From contig JAEWAF010000114.1 in NCBI GenBank assembly GCA_023391815.1, forward strand, positions 1-29,513: a stretch of DNA of 29,513 nt, in the 5' to 3' direction. The translations under genes and the position numbers were made by a program. Origin of the DNA: Pseudomonadota bacterium. GTDB taxonomy: Bacteria > Pseudomonadota > Gammaproteobacteria > Steroidobacterales > Steroidobacteraceae. This document shows positions 15,153 through 23,124 of the stretch, in pieces (within the stretch, counting starts at the first letter, position 1; every line of letters starts with the position of its first letter). The notes beneath the pieces were generated by a model. That model was given only the letters and a program-made list of their open reading frames with translations, did no database searches and was not told where the DNA came from.

Positions 15153-16421
15153 TTACAGCGTCGCGAACACTTTCTTGGCGGCCGCGATCGTCGCGTCGAT
15201 GTCGGCGGGCGTGTGAGCGGCGGAGACGAAGCCCGCTTCGAACGCCGAGGGCGCGAGATAGATGCCTTCGTTCAGCATGCCGTGGAAGAAACGTTTGAAG
15301 CGCTCGACATCGCAGGCCATCACTTCACGGAAATAACGCACCGGCGTTTTGTCGGTGAAGAACAGGCCGAACATGCCGCACACATGATTGGTCGAGAGCG
15401 GAATGTTGGCCAGCTTCGCGGCCTGCTGCAGACCTTCGATCAATTGATTGGTGCGCGCGGCGATCTGCTCGTAGAACTGCGGTTGATCGAGCAGCTCCAG
15501 GGTCGCGAGACCGGCCGCCATCGCGACCGGATTGCCGGAGAGCGTGCCGGCCTGATACACCGGCCCGAGCGGCGCGATCCGTTCCATGATGTCGCGGCGT
15601 CCGCCGAACGCGCCGACCGGCATGCCGCCGCCGACGATCTTGCCGAGCGTGGTCAGGTCCGGACGAATGTTATACAGCGCCTGAGCGCCACCTCGTGCGA
15701 CCCGGAAGCCGGTCATCACTTCGTCGAAGATCAACACCGCGCCGTGCTGATCGCACACCGCGCGCAATGTTTCCAAGAACCCCGGCACCGGCGGCACGCA
15801 ATTCATGTTGCCGGCGATCGGCTCGACGATGATGCAGGCGATCTCATCGCCGCTGTCCTTGAACAACTGCTGCACCTGGGCGATATCGTTGTAATTGAGC
15901 GTGATGGTGTGTGCCGCCAGCTCCTTCGGCACGCCCGGCGAGGTCGGTACGCCGAAGGTGAGGGCGCCGGAGCCGGCTTTCACCAGCAGCGAATCGGAGT
16001 GACCGTGATAACAGCCTTCGAACTTCACGATCTTGTCGCGACCGGTGAACCCGCGCGCCAGGCGAATCGCGCTCATGGTCGCTTCGGTGCCCGAGCTCAC
16101 CATCCGTACCAGCTCGATGGACGGCATGATCTCGCAGACCTTCCGCGCCACCTTGGTCTCGATCTGCGTCGGTGCCCCGAACGACAAGCCGTGCGCGGCG
16201 CGCTCCTGCACGGCGCGGATCACCGTCGGATGCGCATGGCCCAGAATCATCGGCCCCCACGAGCCGACGTAGTCGATGTAACCGCGATCGCTCTGATCGA
16301 ACACGCGCGCGCCGGCCGCGCGCTCGATGAAAACAGGCTCGCCGCCGACACCGCGAAAAGCGCGGACGGGTGAGTTCACGCCGCCGGGAATGTAGCGGCT
16401 GGCATCGGAAAATAACGACAC
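15153..16421 (-). CDS. hemL: Glutamate-1-semialdehyde 2,1-aminomutase
   Basis: Converts glutamate-1-semialdehyde to 5-aminolevulinate, an early step of heme and tetrapyrrole synthesis by the C5 pathway. The 422-residue protein has the usual length (~426). It begins SLFSDASRYIPGGVNSPVRAF, contains SGTEATMSAIRLARGFTGR, and has the PLP lysine in LGKIVGGGMPVGAFGG (Lys261). The start is GTG at 16421; GGAG sits about nine bases upstream. The frame stays open to 16502 but the extra N-terminus is not conserved. The divergent neighbour is a rubredoxin, and the downstream gene (5 bases) is a sugar-transferase. Confidence 0.97.
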   Translation of the reverse strand: MSLFSDASRYIPGGVNSPVRAFRGVGGEPVFIERAAGARVFDQSDRGYIDYVGSWGPMILGHAHPTVIRAVQERAAHGLSFGAPTQIETKVARKVCEIMPSIELVRMVSSGTEATMSAIRLARGFTGRDKIVKFEGCYHGHSDSLLVKAGSGALTFGVPTSPGVPKELAAHTITLNYNDIAQVQQLFKDSGDEIACIIVEPIAGNMNCVPPVPGFLETLRAVCDQHGAVLIFDEVMTGFRVARGGAQALYNIRPDLTTLGKIVGGGMPVGAFGGRRDIMERIAPLGPVYQAGTLSGNPVAMAAGLATLELLDQPQFYEQIAARTNQLIEGLQQAAKLANIPLSTNHVCGMFGLFFTDKTPVRYFREVMACDVERFKRFFHGMLNEGIYLAPSAFEAGFVSAAHTPADIDATIAAAKKVFATL

Positions 16422-16527
16422 GGGGGGAACTCCGCAGGATCTCAGGCGCGCAAGTGTAAGCCATCCGCCCCGGTGCGACGACTTCGGCGCCGAGTACAGC
16501 AAGCTCCCATCGCCGGCTGCTCTTCCC

Positions 16528-16533
16528 TATAAT
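16528..16533 (+). promoter_or_regulatory. -10 element before the rubredoxin gene
   Basis: A perfect TATAAT sits 41 bases upstream of the rubredoxin start. No strong -35 is visible at 17 bases. It lies in the 153-base divergent space between hemL and the rubredoxin gene, which must also hold the hemL promoter. Confidence 0.4.
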
Positions 16534-16574
16534 CCGGCCCCTTCTCTACCAGGGTTTGAAGCCGGCGCTGCGAA

Positions 16575-16739
16575 ATGAAAGCCTACATGTGCGTGATCTG
16601 CGGTTACGTCTACGAAGAAGAAAAAGGCGATCCCGCATCCGGCATTGCCGCCGGCACGCGTTGGGAGGATGTGCCGCTGTCGTGGCGTTGCCCGGACTGC
16701 GGCGCCGGCAAGGAAGATTTCGAGATGGTGGAAGTCTGA
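16575..16739 (+). CDS. Rubredoxin
   Basis: A 54-residue electron carrier with one iron bound by four cysteines: Cys6 and Cys9 in CVICGYVY, Cys39 and Cys42 in CPDCGAGKEDF. Length and spacing match classical rubredoxin. Such proteins pass electrons from a reductase to alkane hydroxylases or oxygen- and peroxide-reducing enzymes. No partner is in this window, so the partner is unknown. The GDPASGI and WEDVPLSWRCPDC segments fit the type-2 rubredoxins common in proteobacteria. A weak GAAG is the only Shine-Dalgarno candidate. The stop is eight bases from that of the convergent GumN/TraB gene. Confidence 0.95.
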   Translation: MKAYMCVICGYVYEEEKGDPASGIAAGTRWEDVPLSWRCPDCGAGKEDFEMVEV

Positions 16740-16747
16740 TCGGCAGC

Positions 16748-17614
16748 TCAGTGCTGCGTGACCTTGTGGCCTTTGCTTTCCAGTAGATCGATCAGGCTGT
16801 CCTTGCCCACCAGGTGCAGCGTCCCGACGATCACCAGATAGTTGTCGCGATCATCGAGCAGCGCTTCCACCTGGCTCAACCAGCGGCGGTTGCGGTCCGT
16901 GGTCAGCGGCCGGTACAGATCCGGATACCGATCGAACCCCTCCGCCAGCAAAGCCGCGAGCGCTTTGCTGTCGCCGCGCCGCCAGGCTGACAGCAGCTCA
17001 TCGATTTCGTCCGAAATTCGGTCCGTGTCCTCGATGCTGTAGAGCAGGAACTCGCGCTGCTGGCGATCCGGCAGACCGGCCAGCATGGCCAGTTGCTCAC
17101 GCAATGTTTCCAGGCCTTGAATGGGCTTTCGATCCGCAACCGCGCGCGCCGTGAAGCGTTGCTCGATGCCCGAGTTCGGATTCAGGCCCAGCTTCACCAG
17201 CTGCAACTGCACCAGCGTCATGGCCGCGAACCAGGGCTTGAAACGATTCAGCAGCGCCGGGTCGATGCCGACCTCGCGCGCGCGGCTCGTCAGTCGGGAG
17301 TAGGTCGGCTTGCCAAGCTGCTGCTCCAGCGTCTGCCCGGCGGGCAGCACGCCGAGCTCGAGCGTGATCGCTTGCGTCTCGGCCGGATCGAGATCGTCCA
17401 TGTCGATCTCCATGACCAGCTTCTGAGACTTCCGATAAGCCTCGTCGACCACCGCCGGCAGCTGCTCGCTCTCGTTGAGGAAGTGCACCGAGCCGAGCAG
17501 ATAGACGGTGTTGGTCTTGCCCTGGAGCGACCACAGGCTGTGATGCTGCTGATCGGCGGCGCACGCGCTCGCGCTGAGCCAGAAGGCGCACAGCGCCACG
17601 AGTATTTTCTTCAT
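16748..17614 (-). CDS. GumN/TraB-family secreted protein
   Basis: A 288-residue protein with a signal peptide (about 1-19, cleaved after ACA) and the family marks of TraB/GumN proteins: VYLLGSVHFLNESE (residues ~38-51), VMEIDMDDLDP, and the C-terminal YLVIVGTLHLVGKDSLIDLLESKG. The GSVH and GTLH histidine motifs match those of the TIKI/TraB putative metalloprotease fold. GumN lies in the Xanthomonas xanthan cluster but is not essential there, and the true function is not settled. The protein is probably periplasmic. It follows the CpdA-like gene on the same strand after 83 bases that contain two hairpins. Confidence 0.9.
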   Translation of the reverse strand: MKKILVALCAFWLSASACAADQQHHSLWSLQGKTNTVYLLGSVHFLNESEQLPAVVDEAYRKSQKLVMEIDMDDLDPAETQAITLELGVLPAGQTLEQQLGKPTYSRLTSRAREVGIDPALLNRFKPWFAAMTLVQLQLVKLGLNPNSGIEQRFTARAVADRKPIQGLETLREQLAMLAGLPDRQQREFLLYSIEDTDRISDEIDELLSAWRRGDSKALAALLAEGFDRYPDLYRPLTTDRNRRWLSQVEALLDDRDNYLVIVGTLHLVGKDSLIDLLESKGHKVTQH

Positions 17615-17648
17615 TGAGTTTTATCTCGAGGTCGACAAGTACCGCCTA

Positions 17649-17682
17649 GGGTACATGGATGTACCCCGCCGCCCGGGCGGCG
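17649..17682. other. Two adjacent palindromes between cpdA-like and gumN-like genes
   Basis: A six-base-arm hairpin (17649-17654 with 17661-17666) is followed directly by a 16-base perfect palindrome (17667-17682). They sit in the 83-base gap between two minus-strand genes. No U-run follows on the minus strand, so this may be RNA processing, weak termination, or a protein site. I cannot decide. Confidence 0.35.
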
Positions 17683-17697
17683 AGCGAGAGGCAAAAG

Positions 17698-18519
17698 TCA
17701 CGTCTTTTGCCAACTCGCAACTCGGGCCGTGGCAGGATGCCCGGTCCCGAGTTCATTGAAATGAGCGTAGCTCTCGAGCCAGCAGACTTCGGTGGCGATG
17801 CTGCCGTCGGGCATCAGCTCCAGCACGCGATAGCCGGGCGGGCGATTGTCGATCGCGAAATCGACGCTGCCGGGCACGAACTGTGCGCAGGTGGCCGGCG
17901 TCGCCATGAAGCGCACGCCGTGAATAAAACTGTCGAGCGACTGATGCACGTGACCCCAGAGCACGCCGCGCACGTTCGAATGCTCGCGCACGACGGTCAT
18001 GAGCTCGTCCGCATCGTACAGCCCGACCTGATCCAGCCACTGGCTGCGGATCGGGATCGGGTGATGGTGCAGACACACCAGCACGTGATGGTTGCGATGA
18101 GTGCGAAGCACTTCGCGCAGATAGCTGAGCTGCTCGGCGCCGACCCGGCCGCCGGCGTCATGGGCCACCCAGGAATCCAGCATGACCACCAGCCAGCGCC
18201 CGAATTCGGTGTGACCGCCGACTTTGAACGGCCCGCCGCGCAGGGCTGCGCGCATGTGATCGGGAAGATCGTGATTGCCCGCCAGACACAGCACCGGCAC
18301 GCGCGAGGCGCCGAACACATGGCGCACCCAGCGGTAACCCTCCGGGTCGTCCTGCACCAAGTCGCCTGTCAGCAACACGCCGTCAGCGCGATAACTGCGA
18401 CGTTGGGCATCGGCGACCGCGGCCTGCAAAGCCGGCAAGCACGCCACGCCCCGCAGGCGCGCGCCTGCCTCGCCGAACAGGTGCAAATCGCTGAACTGAA
18501 TGAGGCGGACGGACTGCAT
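17698..18519 (-). CDS. cpdA: CpdA-like 3',5'-cyclic-nucleotide phosphodiesterase
   Basis: A 273-residue calcineurin-type metallophosphoesterase. It has the metal ligands in order: DLH (Asp11, His13), GDLVQDD (Asp53), GNHD (Asn82, His83), HHHPIP and GHVHQ. The VQDDPEGY and SDLHLF segments resemble E. coli CpdA, which hydrolyses cAMP in the cytoplasm, so it may control cAMP signalling. The family also includes other small phosphodiesterases, so the exact substrate is inferred. The gene is divergent from tkt with a 375-base gap. Confidence 0.85.
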   Translation of the reverse strand: MQSVRLIQFSDLHLFGEAGARLRGVACLPALQAAVADAQRRSYRADGVLLTGDLVQDDPEGYRWVRHVFGASRVPVLCLAGNHDLPDHMRAALRGGPFKVGGHTEFGRWLVVMLDSWVAHDAGGRVGAEQLSYLREVLRTHRNHHVLVCLHHHPIPIRSQWLDQVGLYDADELMTVVREHSNVRGVLWGHVHQSLDSFIHGVRFMATPATCAQFVPGSVDFAIDNRPPGYRVLELMPDGSIATEVCWLESYAHFNELGTGHPATARVASWQKT

Positions 18520-18894
18520 CGTTAAAAACTTTCGCCGCTACATAATGGGGCAAAATAGCCACAATCATCGTAGCAACGGGGCTGGAGCGAAAAGGTGACC
18601 AGCGTCTAATCGCATGGCTCGCAGGCACCGCGAGCGCGAGTTTTGCGCCTCGTCTCACAAACTCCAAGCGTCGCGAGAGAGCGACCCACAGCGCCACAAC
18701 GGACAGTTCCCGTTCCGGTTCCGACTGGCAAGGCGTGGTTTCGTTCCCGAGGGCTCGGGTCCGGTACTACACCGGGACCGATTGGCCGCCGTCTGCATTG
18801 CCCCACCTCGCCCCATAGTCCAAAATGCGCGGCCTTCCCACGCGCTCGTCACGCGCTTTCGGGGCCGCTTCCACGCACTTTCGAGATATTTTTA
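18520..18894. other. 375-base divergent region between cpdA-like gene and tkt
   Basis: This is the longest gene-free stretch. It must carry promoters for both directions; CATAAT at 18541-18546 is a possible plus-strand -10, with no clear -35. It contains several small inverted repeats: 18670-18674 with 18681-18685, 18746-18751 with 18754-18759, and an imperfect ten-base stem 18756-18765 with 18771-18780. The last two overlap at 18756-18759 and could not form together. The frame of tkt is open back to 18643, but the 84 residues encoded there do not resemble transketolase. Confidence 0.5.
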
Positions 18895-20898
18895 ATGCAG
18901 ACACCGCCCCGCCGACAGCTCGCCAACGCCATTCGTGCCCTGGCGATGGACGCCGTGCAGAAGGCCAACTCGGGCCATCCCGGCATGCCCATGGGCATGG
19001 CCGACATCGCCGAAGTCTTGTGGAACGATCACCTCAAGCACAATCCCGGCAATCCGCTGTGGTCGGACCGCGATCGCTTCGTGGTGTCCAACGGTCACGG
19101 CTCGATGCTGCTGTACTCGGTGCTGCATCTGACCGGCTATCCGCTGAAGATCGAAGATCTGCAGAAATTCCGGCAGCTCGGCTCGCACACCGCCGGCCAT
19201 CCCGAACACGACGCGCATCTGGGCATCGAGACCACCACCGGTCCGCTCGGCCAGGGCCTGGCCAATGCCGTCGGCATGGCGCTGGCGGAAAAGCATCTCG
19301 CCAGCCAGTTCAACCGTCCCGGCTTCGACATCGTCGACCATCGCACCTGGGTGTTCCTCGGCGACGGCTGTCTCATGGAAGGCGTGTCGCACGAGGCCTG
19401 CTCGCTGGCCGGCACGCTCAAGCTCGGCAAGCTGATCGGCTTCTACGACGACAATGGCATTTCCATCGACGGCGAAGTGCACGGCTGGTTCACCGACGAC
19501 ACGCCGAAGCGTTTCGAAGCTTATGGCTGGCACGTGGTGCCGAACGTCGACGGCCACGATCCGGCCGCGATCGAAAAGGCCATCGCCGAGGCGGTCGCGC
19601 AAACCGACAAGCCTTCGTTGATCTGTTGCAAGACCATCATCGGTTGGGGCTCGCCGAACAAGCAGGGCACCGAAGCCACGCACGGCGCGGCGCTCGGTGC
19701 CGATGAAGTCGCGGCCACCCGCAAGAACCTCGGCTGGAACTACGAGCCGTTCGTGATTCCGGAGGAAATTCGCAAGGGTTGGGATGCGCGGGAGAAGGGC
19801 GCCAAGCGCGAGTCCGAGTGGCAGCAGCGCTTCAACGCATACAAGGCGAAGTTCCCCGAGCTCGCCGCCGAATATGAGCGTCGTCAGGCGGGCAACCTGC
19901 CCAACACCTGGAGCGAGGTCGCGGCGAAATACGTGGCCGAGGTTGCCAAGGAGACCAAGCCGCTCGCGACTCGTCAGTCCTCGCAGGCGACATTGAATGC
20001 GTTCGGTCCGGGCTTGCCGGAGCTGCTGGGCGGCTCGGCCGACCTGACCGGCTCGAACAACACCAATCGCAAGGACTCGCGCTCCATCACCGGCGCGGAT
20101 GCCTCGGGCGACTACATCCACTACGGCGTGCGCGAGTTCGGCATGTCCGCGATCATGAATGGCCTGGCTCTGCACGGCGGCGTGATTCCGTACGGCGGCA
20201 CCTTCCTGGTGTTCTCCGATTACGCTCGTAACGCCATGCGCATGTCGGCACTGATGAAGCAGCGGGTCATTTACGTCATGACCCATGACTCGATCGGCCT
20301 GGGCGAGGATGGCCCGACGCATCAGCCGGTGGAACATCTGCCGAGCCTGCGCATCATTCCGAACATGACCGTCTGGCGTCCTTGCGACAGCACGGAAACG
20401 GCGGTTGCCTGGGCGGACTCGATCGAGCGTCGCACGGGTCCGTCGACGCTGGCGCTCACTCGCCAGGCCTTGCCGCAGCAGCCCCGCACCGACCAGCAGA
20501 TCGCGAACATCCGTCGCGGCGGTTACGTGTTGAAGGATTCGGACGGCACGCCCGACGTGATCCTGATCGCGACCGGCTCGGAAGTCAGCATCGCCGTCGA
20601 AGCCGCCGGCCTGTTGCAACAGAACGGCAAGCGAGTGCGCGTAGTCTCCATGCCGAGCACGAACGTGTTCGAAGCTCAAGATGAAACGTACCGCGAGCAG
20701 GTACTGCCGCGCGCCGTCGAAGTCCGCGTGGCGATCGAAGCCGCCGCGACCGAAACGTGGTACCGCTACGTCGGCCCGCGCGGTGCAATCATCGGCATGA
20801 CGACGTTCGGCGCGTCAGGCGTCGCCAAGGATTTGTTCAAGCACTTCGGCTTCACGGCGGACAATGTCGTTCGCACCGTGCAGAAGCTGCTGCAGTGA
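18895..20898 (+). CDS. tkt: Transketolase
   Basis: Thiamine-diphosphate enzyme that moves two-carbon units between sugar phosphates in the non-oxidative pentose phosphate pathway. From ATG 18895 it is 667 residues, matching the ~663 of E. coli TktA. It opens RRQLANAIRALAMDAVQKANSGHPGMPMG, carries the ThDP/metal motif GDGCLMEGVSHEA with DDNGISIDG, and has THDSIGLGEDGPTHQPVEHL in the pyrimidine domain. The C-terminal domain contains ATGSEVSIAVEAA. The Shine-Dalgarno is weak. It begins the run tkt-gap-pgk-pyk; gap starts 19 bases after its stop. Confidence 0.97.
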   Translation: MQTPPRRQLANAIRALAMDAVQKANSGHPGMPMGMADIAEVLWNDHLKHNPGNPLWSDRDRFVVSNGHGSMLLYSVLHLTGYPLKIEDLQKFRQLGSHTAGHPEHDAHLGIETTTGPLGQGLANAVGMALAEKHLASQFNRPGFDIVDHRTWVFLGDGCLMEGVSHEACSLAGTLKLGKLIGFYDDNGISIDGEVHGWFTDDTPKRFEAYGWHVVPNVDGHDPAAIEKAIAEAVAQTDKPSLICCKTIIGWGSPNKQGTEATHGAALGADEVAATRKNLGWNYEPFVIPEEIRKGWDAREKGAKRESEWQQRFNAYKAKFPELAAEYERRQAGNLPNTWSEVAAKYVAEVAKETKPLATRQSSQATLNAFGPGLPELLGGSADLTGSNNTNRKDSRSITGADASGDYIHYGVREFGMSAIMNGLALHGGVIPYGGTFLVFSDYARNAMRMSALMKQRVIYVMTHDSIGLGEDGPTHQPVEHLPSLRIIPNMTVWRPCDSTETAVAWADSIERRTGPSTLALTRQALPQQPRTDQQIANIRRGGYVLKDSDGTPDVILIATGSEVSIAVEAAGLLQQNGKRVRVVSMPSTNVFEAQDETYREQVLPRAVEVRVAIEAAATETWYRYVGPRGAIIGMTTFGASGVAKDLFKHFGFTADNVVRTVQKLLQ

Positions 20899-20917
20899 TT
20901 CTAACGAGGTAAATAGA

Positions 20918-21931
20918 ATGCCCATCAAAGTTGGTATCAATGGCTACGGCCGCATCGGCCGCAACATCCTGCGCGCGCTGTACGAGGCGAACCGTCAGCA
21001 AGAAATTCAGATCGTCGCGCTCAACGATCTCGGCGACGCGCAGACCAACGCGCATCTCACTCGCTACGACACCGTGCACGGCAAGTTCAACGGCGAAGTG
21101 AAAGTCGACGGCGATTCCTTGGTCATCAACGGCGACCGCATCAAAGTGCTCGCCGAGCGCGATCCGGCCAAGCTGCCGTGGGGCCAGCTGGGCGTCGATT
21201 ACGTGTTCGAATGCACCGGCCTGTTCACCAGCAAGGCGAAGGCGGGTCTGCACATCCAGGGCGGCGCGAAGAAAGTCGTGATCTCCGCTCCGGGCGAGAA
21301 GGACGTGGATGCGACGGTCGTTTACGGCGTGAACCACGACACGCTGAAGTCGAGCCATACCGTGATCTCCAACGCGTCGTGCACGACCAACTGCCTGGCG
21401 CCGTTGGCCAAGGTGCTGCACGAGAAGATCGGCATCGTCTCGGGCGTGATGACCACCATCCATTCGTACACCAACGACCAGGTGCTGACCGACGTGTTCC
21501 ACAAGGACCTGCGTCGTGCCCGCTCGGCCACTCAGTCGCAGATCCCGACCAAGACCGGCGCGGCCGCCGCGGTCGGCCTGGTGCTGCCGGAGTTGAACGG
21601 CAAGCTCGACGGCTTCTCGGTGCGCGTGCCGACCATCAACGTGTCGCTGGTCGATCTGAGCTTCGTCGCCAAGCGCGCGACCTCCATCGAAGAAATCAAC
21701 AAGGTGATGAAGGAAGCCGCGAACGGCTCGATGAAGGGCATTCTCGCGTACACCGACGCACCGCTGGTGTCGGTGGACTTCAACCACGATCCGCATTCCT
21801 CGACCTACGACGCCACCATGACCAAGGTCATCGAGGGCACGCTGGTGAAGGTGTGCTCGTGGTACGACAACGAGTGGGGCTTCTCCAACCGCATGCTCGA
21901 CACCACCGTGGCCTGGTCGAAGGCGCAGTAA
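20918..21931 (+). CDS. gap: Glyceraldehyde-3-phosphate dehydrogenase (type I)
   Basis: Oxidises glyceraldehyde 3-phosphate to 1,3-bisphosphoglycerate with NAD+. The 337-residue protein has GINGYGRIGRN for the cofactor, SNASCTTNC with catalytic Cys155, and IHSYTNDQ with His182. GAGGT precedes ATG 20918; the frame is open earlier but the region before it ends tkt. Parts of the N-terminus (NDLGDAQTNAHL, YDTVHGKF) resemble erythrose-4-phosphate dehydrogenase (Epd) as well. The SYTNDQ loop is the GAPDH form, while Epd has SAMHDQ, so I call GAPDH. pgk starts two bases after its stop, so translation is probably coupled. Confidence 0.95.
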   Translation: MPIKVGINGYGRIGRNILRALYEANRQQEIQIVALNDLGDAQTNAHLTRYDTVHGKFNGEVKVDGDSLVINGDRIKVLAERDPAKLPWGQLGVDYVFECTGLFTSKAKAGLHIQGGAKKVVISAPGEKDVDATVVYGVNHDTLKSSHTVISNASCTTNCLAPLAKVLHEKIGIVSGVMTTIHSYTNDQVLTDVFHKDLRRARSATQSQIPTKTGAAAAVGLVLPELNGKLDGFSVRVPTINVSLVDLSFVAKRATSIEEINKVMKEAANGSMKGILAYTDAPLVSVDFNHDPHSSTYDATMTKVIEGTLVKVCSWYDNEWGFSNRMLDTTVAWSKAQ

Positions 21932-21933
21932 TC

Positions 21934-23112
21934 ATGGCCGTCTTGCGGATGGTCGATTTAGACCTGCGCGACAAGCGCGTTCTGATCCGCGAGGATCTGA
22001 ACGTGCCGGTGCAGGGTGGAGTTGTGACCAGCGACGCGCGCATCCGCGCGTCGCTGCCGACGATTCAGGCGGCGAAGGAGAAGGGCGCGCGCGTCCTCGT
22101 CATGTCGCACCTGGGGCGCCCGGAAGAGGGCGTCTACGACGAAGAATTTTCGCTCGCGCCGGTGGCGCAGCGGCTTTCCGAGCTGCTGGGCTTCAAGGTG
22201 CGCTTCGAGAAGCACTGGCTGGATGGCGTGGAATGCGCGCCCGGCGAAGTGGTGCTGCTCGAAAACGTGCGCTTCAACAAGGGCGAGAAGAAGGACAAGG
22301 AAGAGCTGGCCAAGAAGATGGCGGAGCTGTGCGACGTGTTCGTGATGGACGCGTTCGGCACGGCCCACCGCGCCGAAGCCAGCACGCACGGGGTGGCGAA
22401 GTTCGCCAAGGTGGCCTGCGCCGGCCCGTTGCTGATGAATGAGCTGGTGGCACTCGAGACCGCGCTGGAAAAGCCCAAGCGGCCGTTGATCGCCATCGTC
22501 GCGGGCTCCAAGGTCTCGACCAAGCTGACGGTGCTGGAGAGCCTGCTGTCCAAGGTCGACACGCTGATCGTCGGCGGCGGCATCGCCAACACGTTCATCG
22601 CCGCACAGGGCCTGCCGGTCGGCAAGTCGCTGCATGAGCCGGACATGATCGATATCGCCAAGGGCCTGCTGAAGCGCTCGGCCGAGCTGAAGGTGCAGAT
22701 TCCGATCCCGACCGACGTGGTCGTGGCCAAGGAGTTCTCCGCCAACGCCGAAGCCGATGTGAAGCCGGTCGGCAAGGTGCAGGCCGACGAAATGATCCTG
22801 GACATCGGCCCGGATACCGCTGAAAAGTTTGCGCGCACCTTCGCGAGCGCCGGAACCATCGTGTGGAACGGCCCGGTGGGCGTGTTCGAATTCGATCAAT
22901 TCGGCGAGGGCACGCGGACATTAGCGCAAGCGATAGCCAAATCATCGGCGTTTTCCATCGCCGGTGGTGGCGATACGCTAGCGGCGATCGAGAAATATCG
23001 TGTAGAAGACGACATCTCCTATATCTCCACCGGTGGTGGCGCGTTCCTGGAATTCCTGGAAGGCAAAAAGCTGCCCGCGGTCGCGGTTCTGGAAGAACGT
23101 AGTCGCAGTTAA
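21934..23112 (+). CDS. pgk: Phosphoglycerate kinase
   Basis: Transfers phosphate from 1,3-bisphosphoglycerate to ADP, making ATP and 3-phosphoglycerate. The 392-residue protein begins VDLDLRDKRVLIREDLNVP, has SHLGRPEEG and VLLENVRF (substrate-binding domain), and in the ATP domain IVAGSKVSTKL, VWNGPVGVFE and GGGDTLAAIEK. Length fits bacterial Pgk (~390). The start ATG at 21934 is two bases after gap; the first five residues plus MVDLDL mirror E. coli Pgk. The frame is open far upstream through gap, which is only a shadow in GC-rich DNA. pyk starts 12 bases after its stop. Confidence 0.97.
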   Translation: MAVLRMVDLDLRDKRVLIREDLNVPVQGGVVTSDARIRASLPTIQAAKEKGARVLVMSHLGRPEEGVYDEEFSLAPVAQRLSELLGFKVRFEKHWLDGVECAPGEVVLLENVRFNKGEKKDKEELAKKMAELCDVFVMDAFGTAHRAEASTHGVAKFAKVACAGPLLMNELVALETALEKPKRPLIAIVAGSKVSTKLTVLESLLSKVDTLIVGGGIANTFIAAQGLPVGKSLHEPDMIDIAKGLLKRSAELKVQIPIPTDVVVAKEFSANAEADVKPVGKVQADEMILDIGPDTAEKFARTFASAGTIVWNGPVGVFEFDQFGEGTRTLAQAIAKSSAFSIAGGGDTLAAIEKYRVEDDISYISTGGGAFLEFLEGKKLPAVAVLEERSRS

Positions 23113-23124
23113 CACGAGGTTTCA

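Noticed and set aside
18643..18894. N-terminal extension of transketolase (84 residues)
   Set aside because: Not homologous to transketolase; the ATG at 18895 gives the standard length.
18892..20679. 595-codon minus-strand frame opposite transketolase
   Set aside because: Antisense to an intact, highly conserved gene; the translation is low-complexity His/Arg/Ala-rich with no motifs.
20918..21931. Annotation of gap as epd (erythrose-4-phosphate dehydrogenase)
   Set aside because: The catalytic loop reads SYTNDQ, the GAPDH form, and the gene lies in a glycolytic run with pgk and pyk.
21178..21933. Upstream open extension of pgk through gap
   Set aside because: Residues before the ATG at 21934 are Arg-rich and non-homologous; the true start matches the known Pgk N-terminus.
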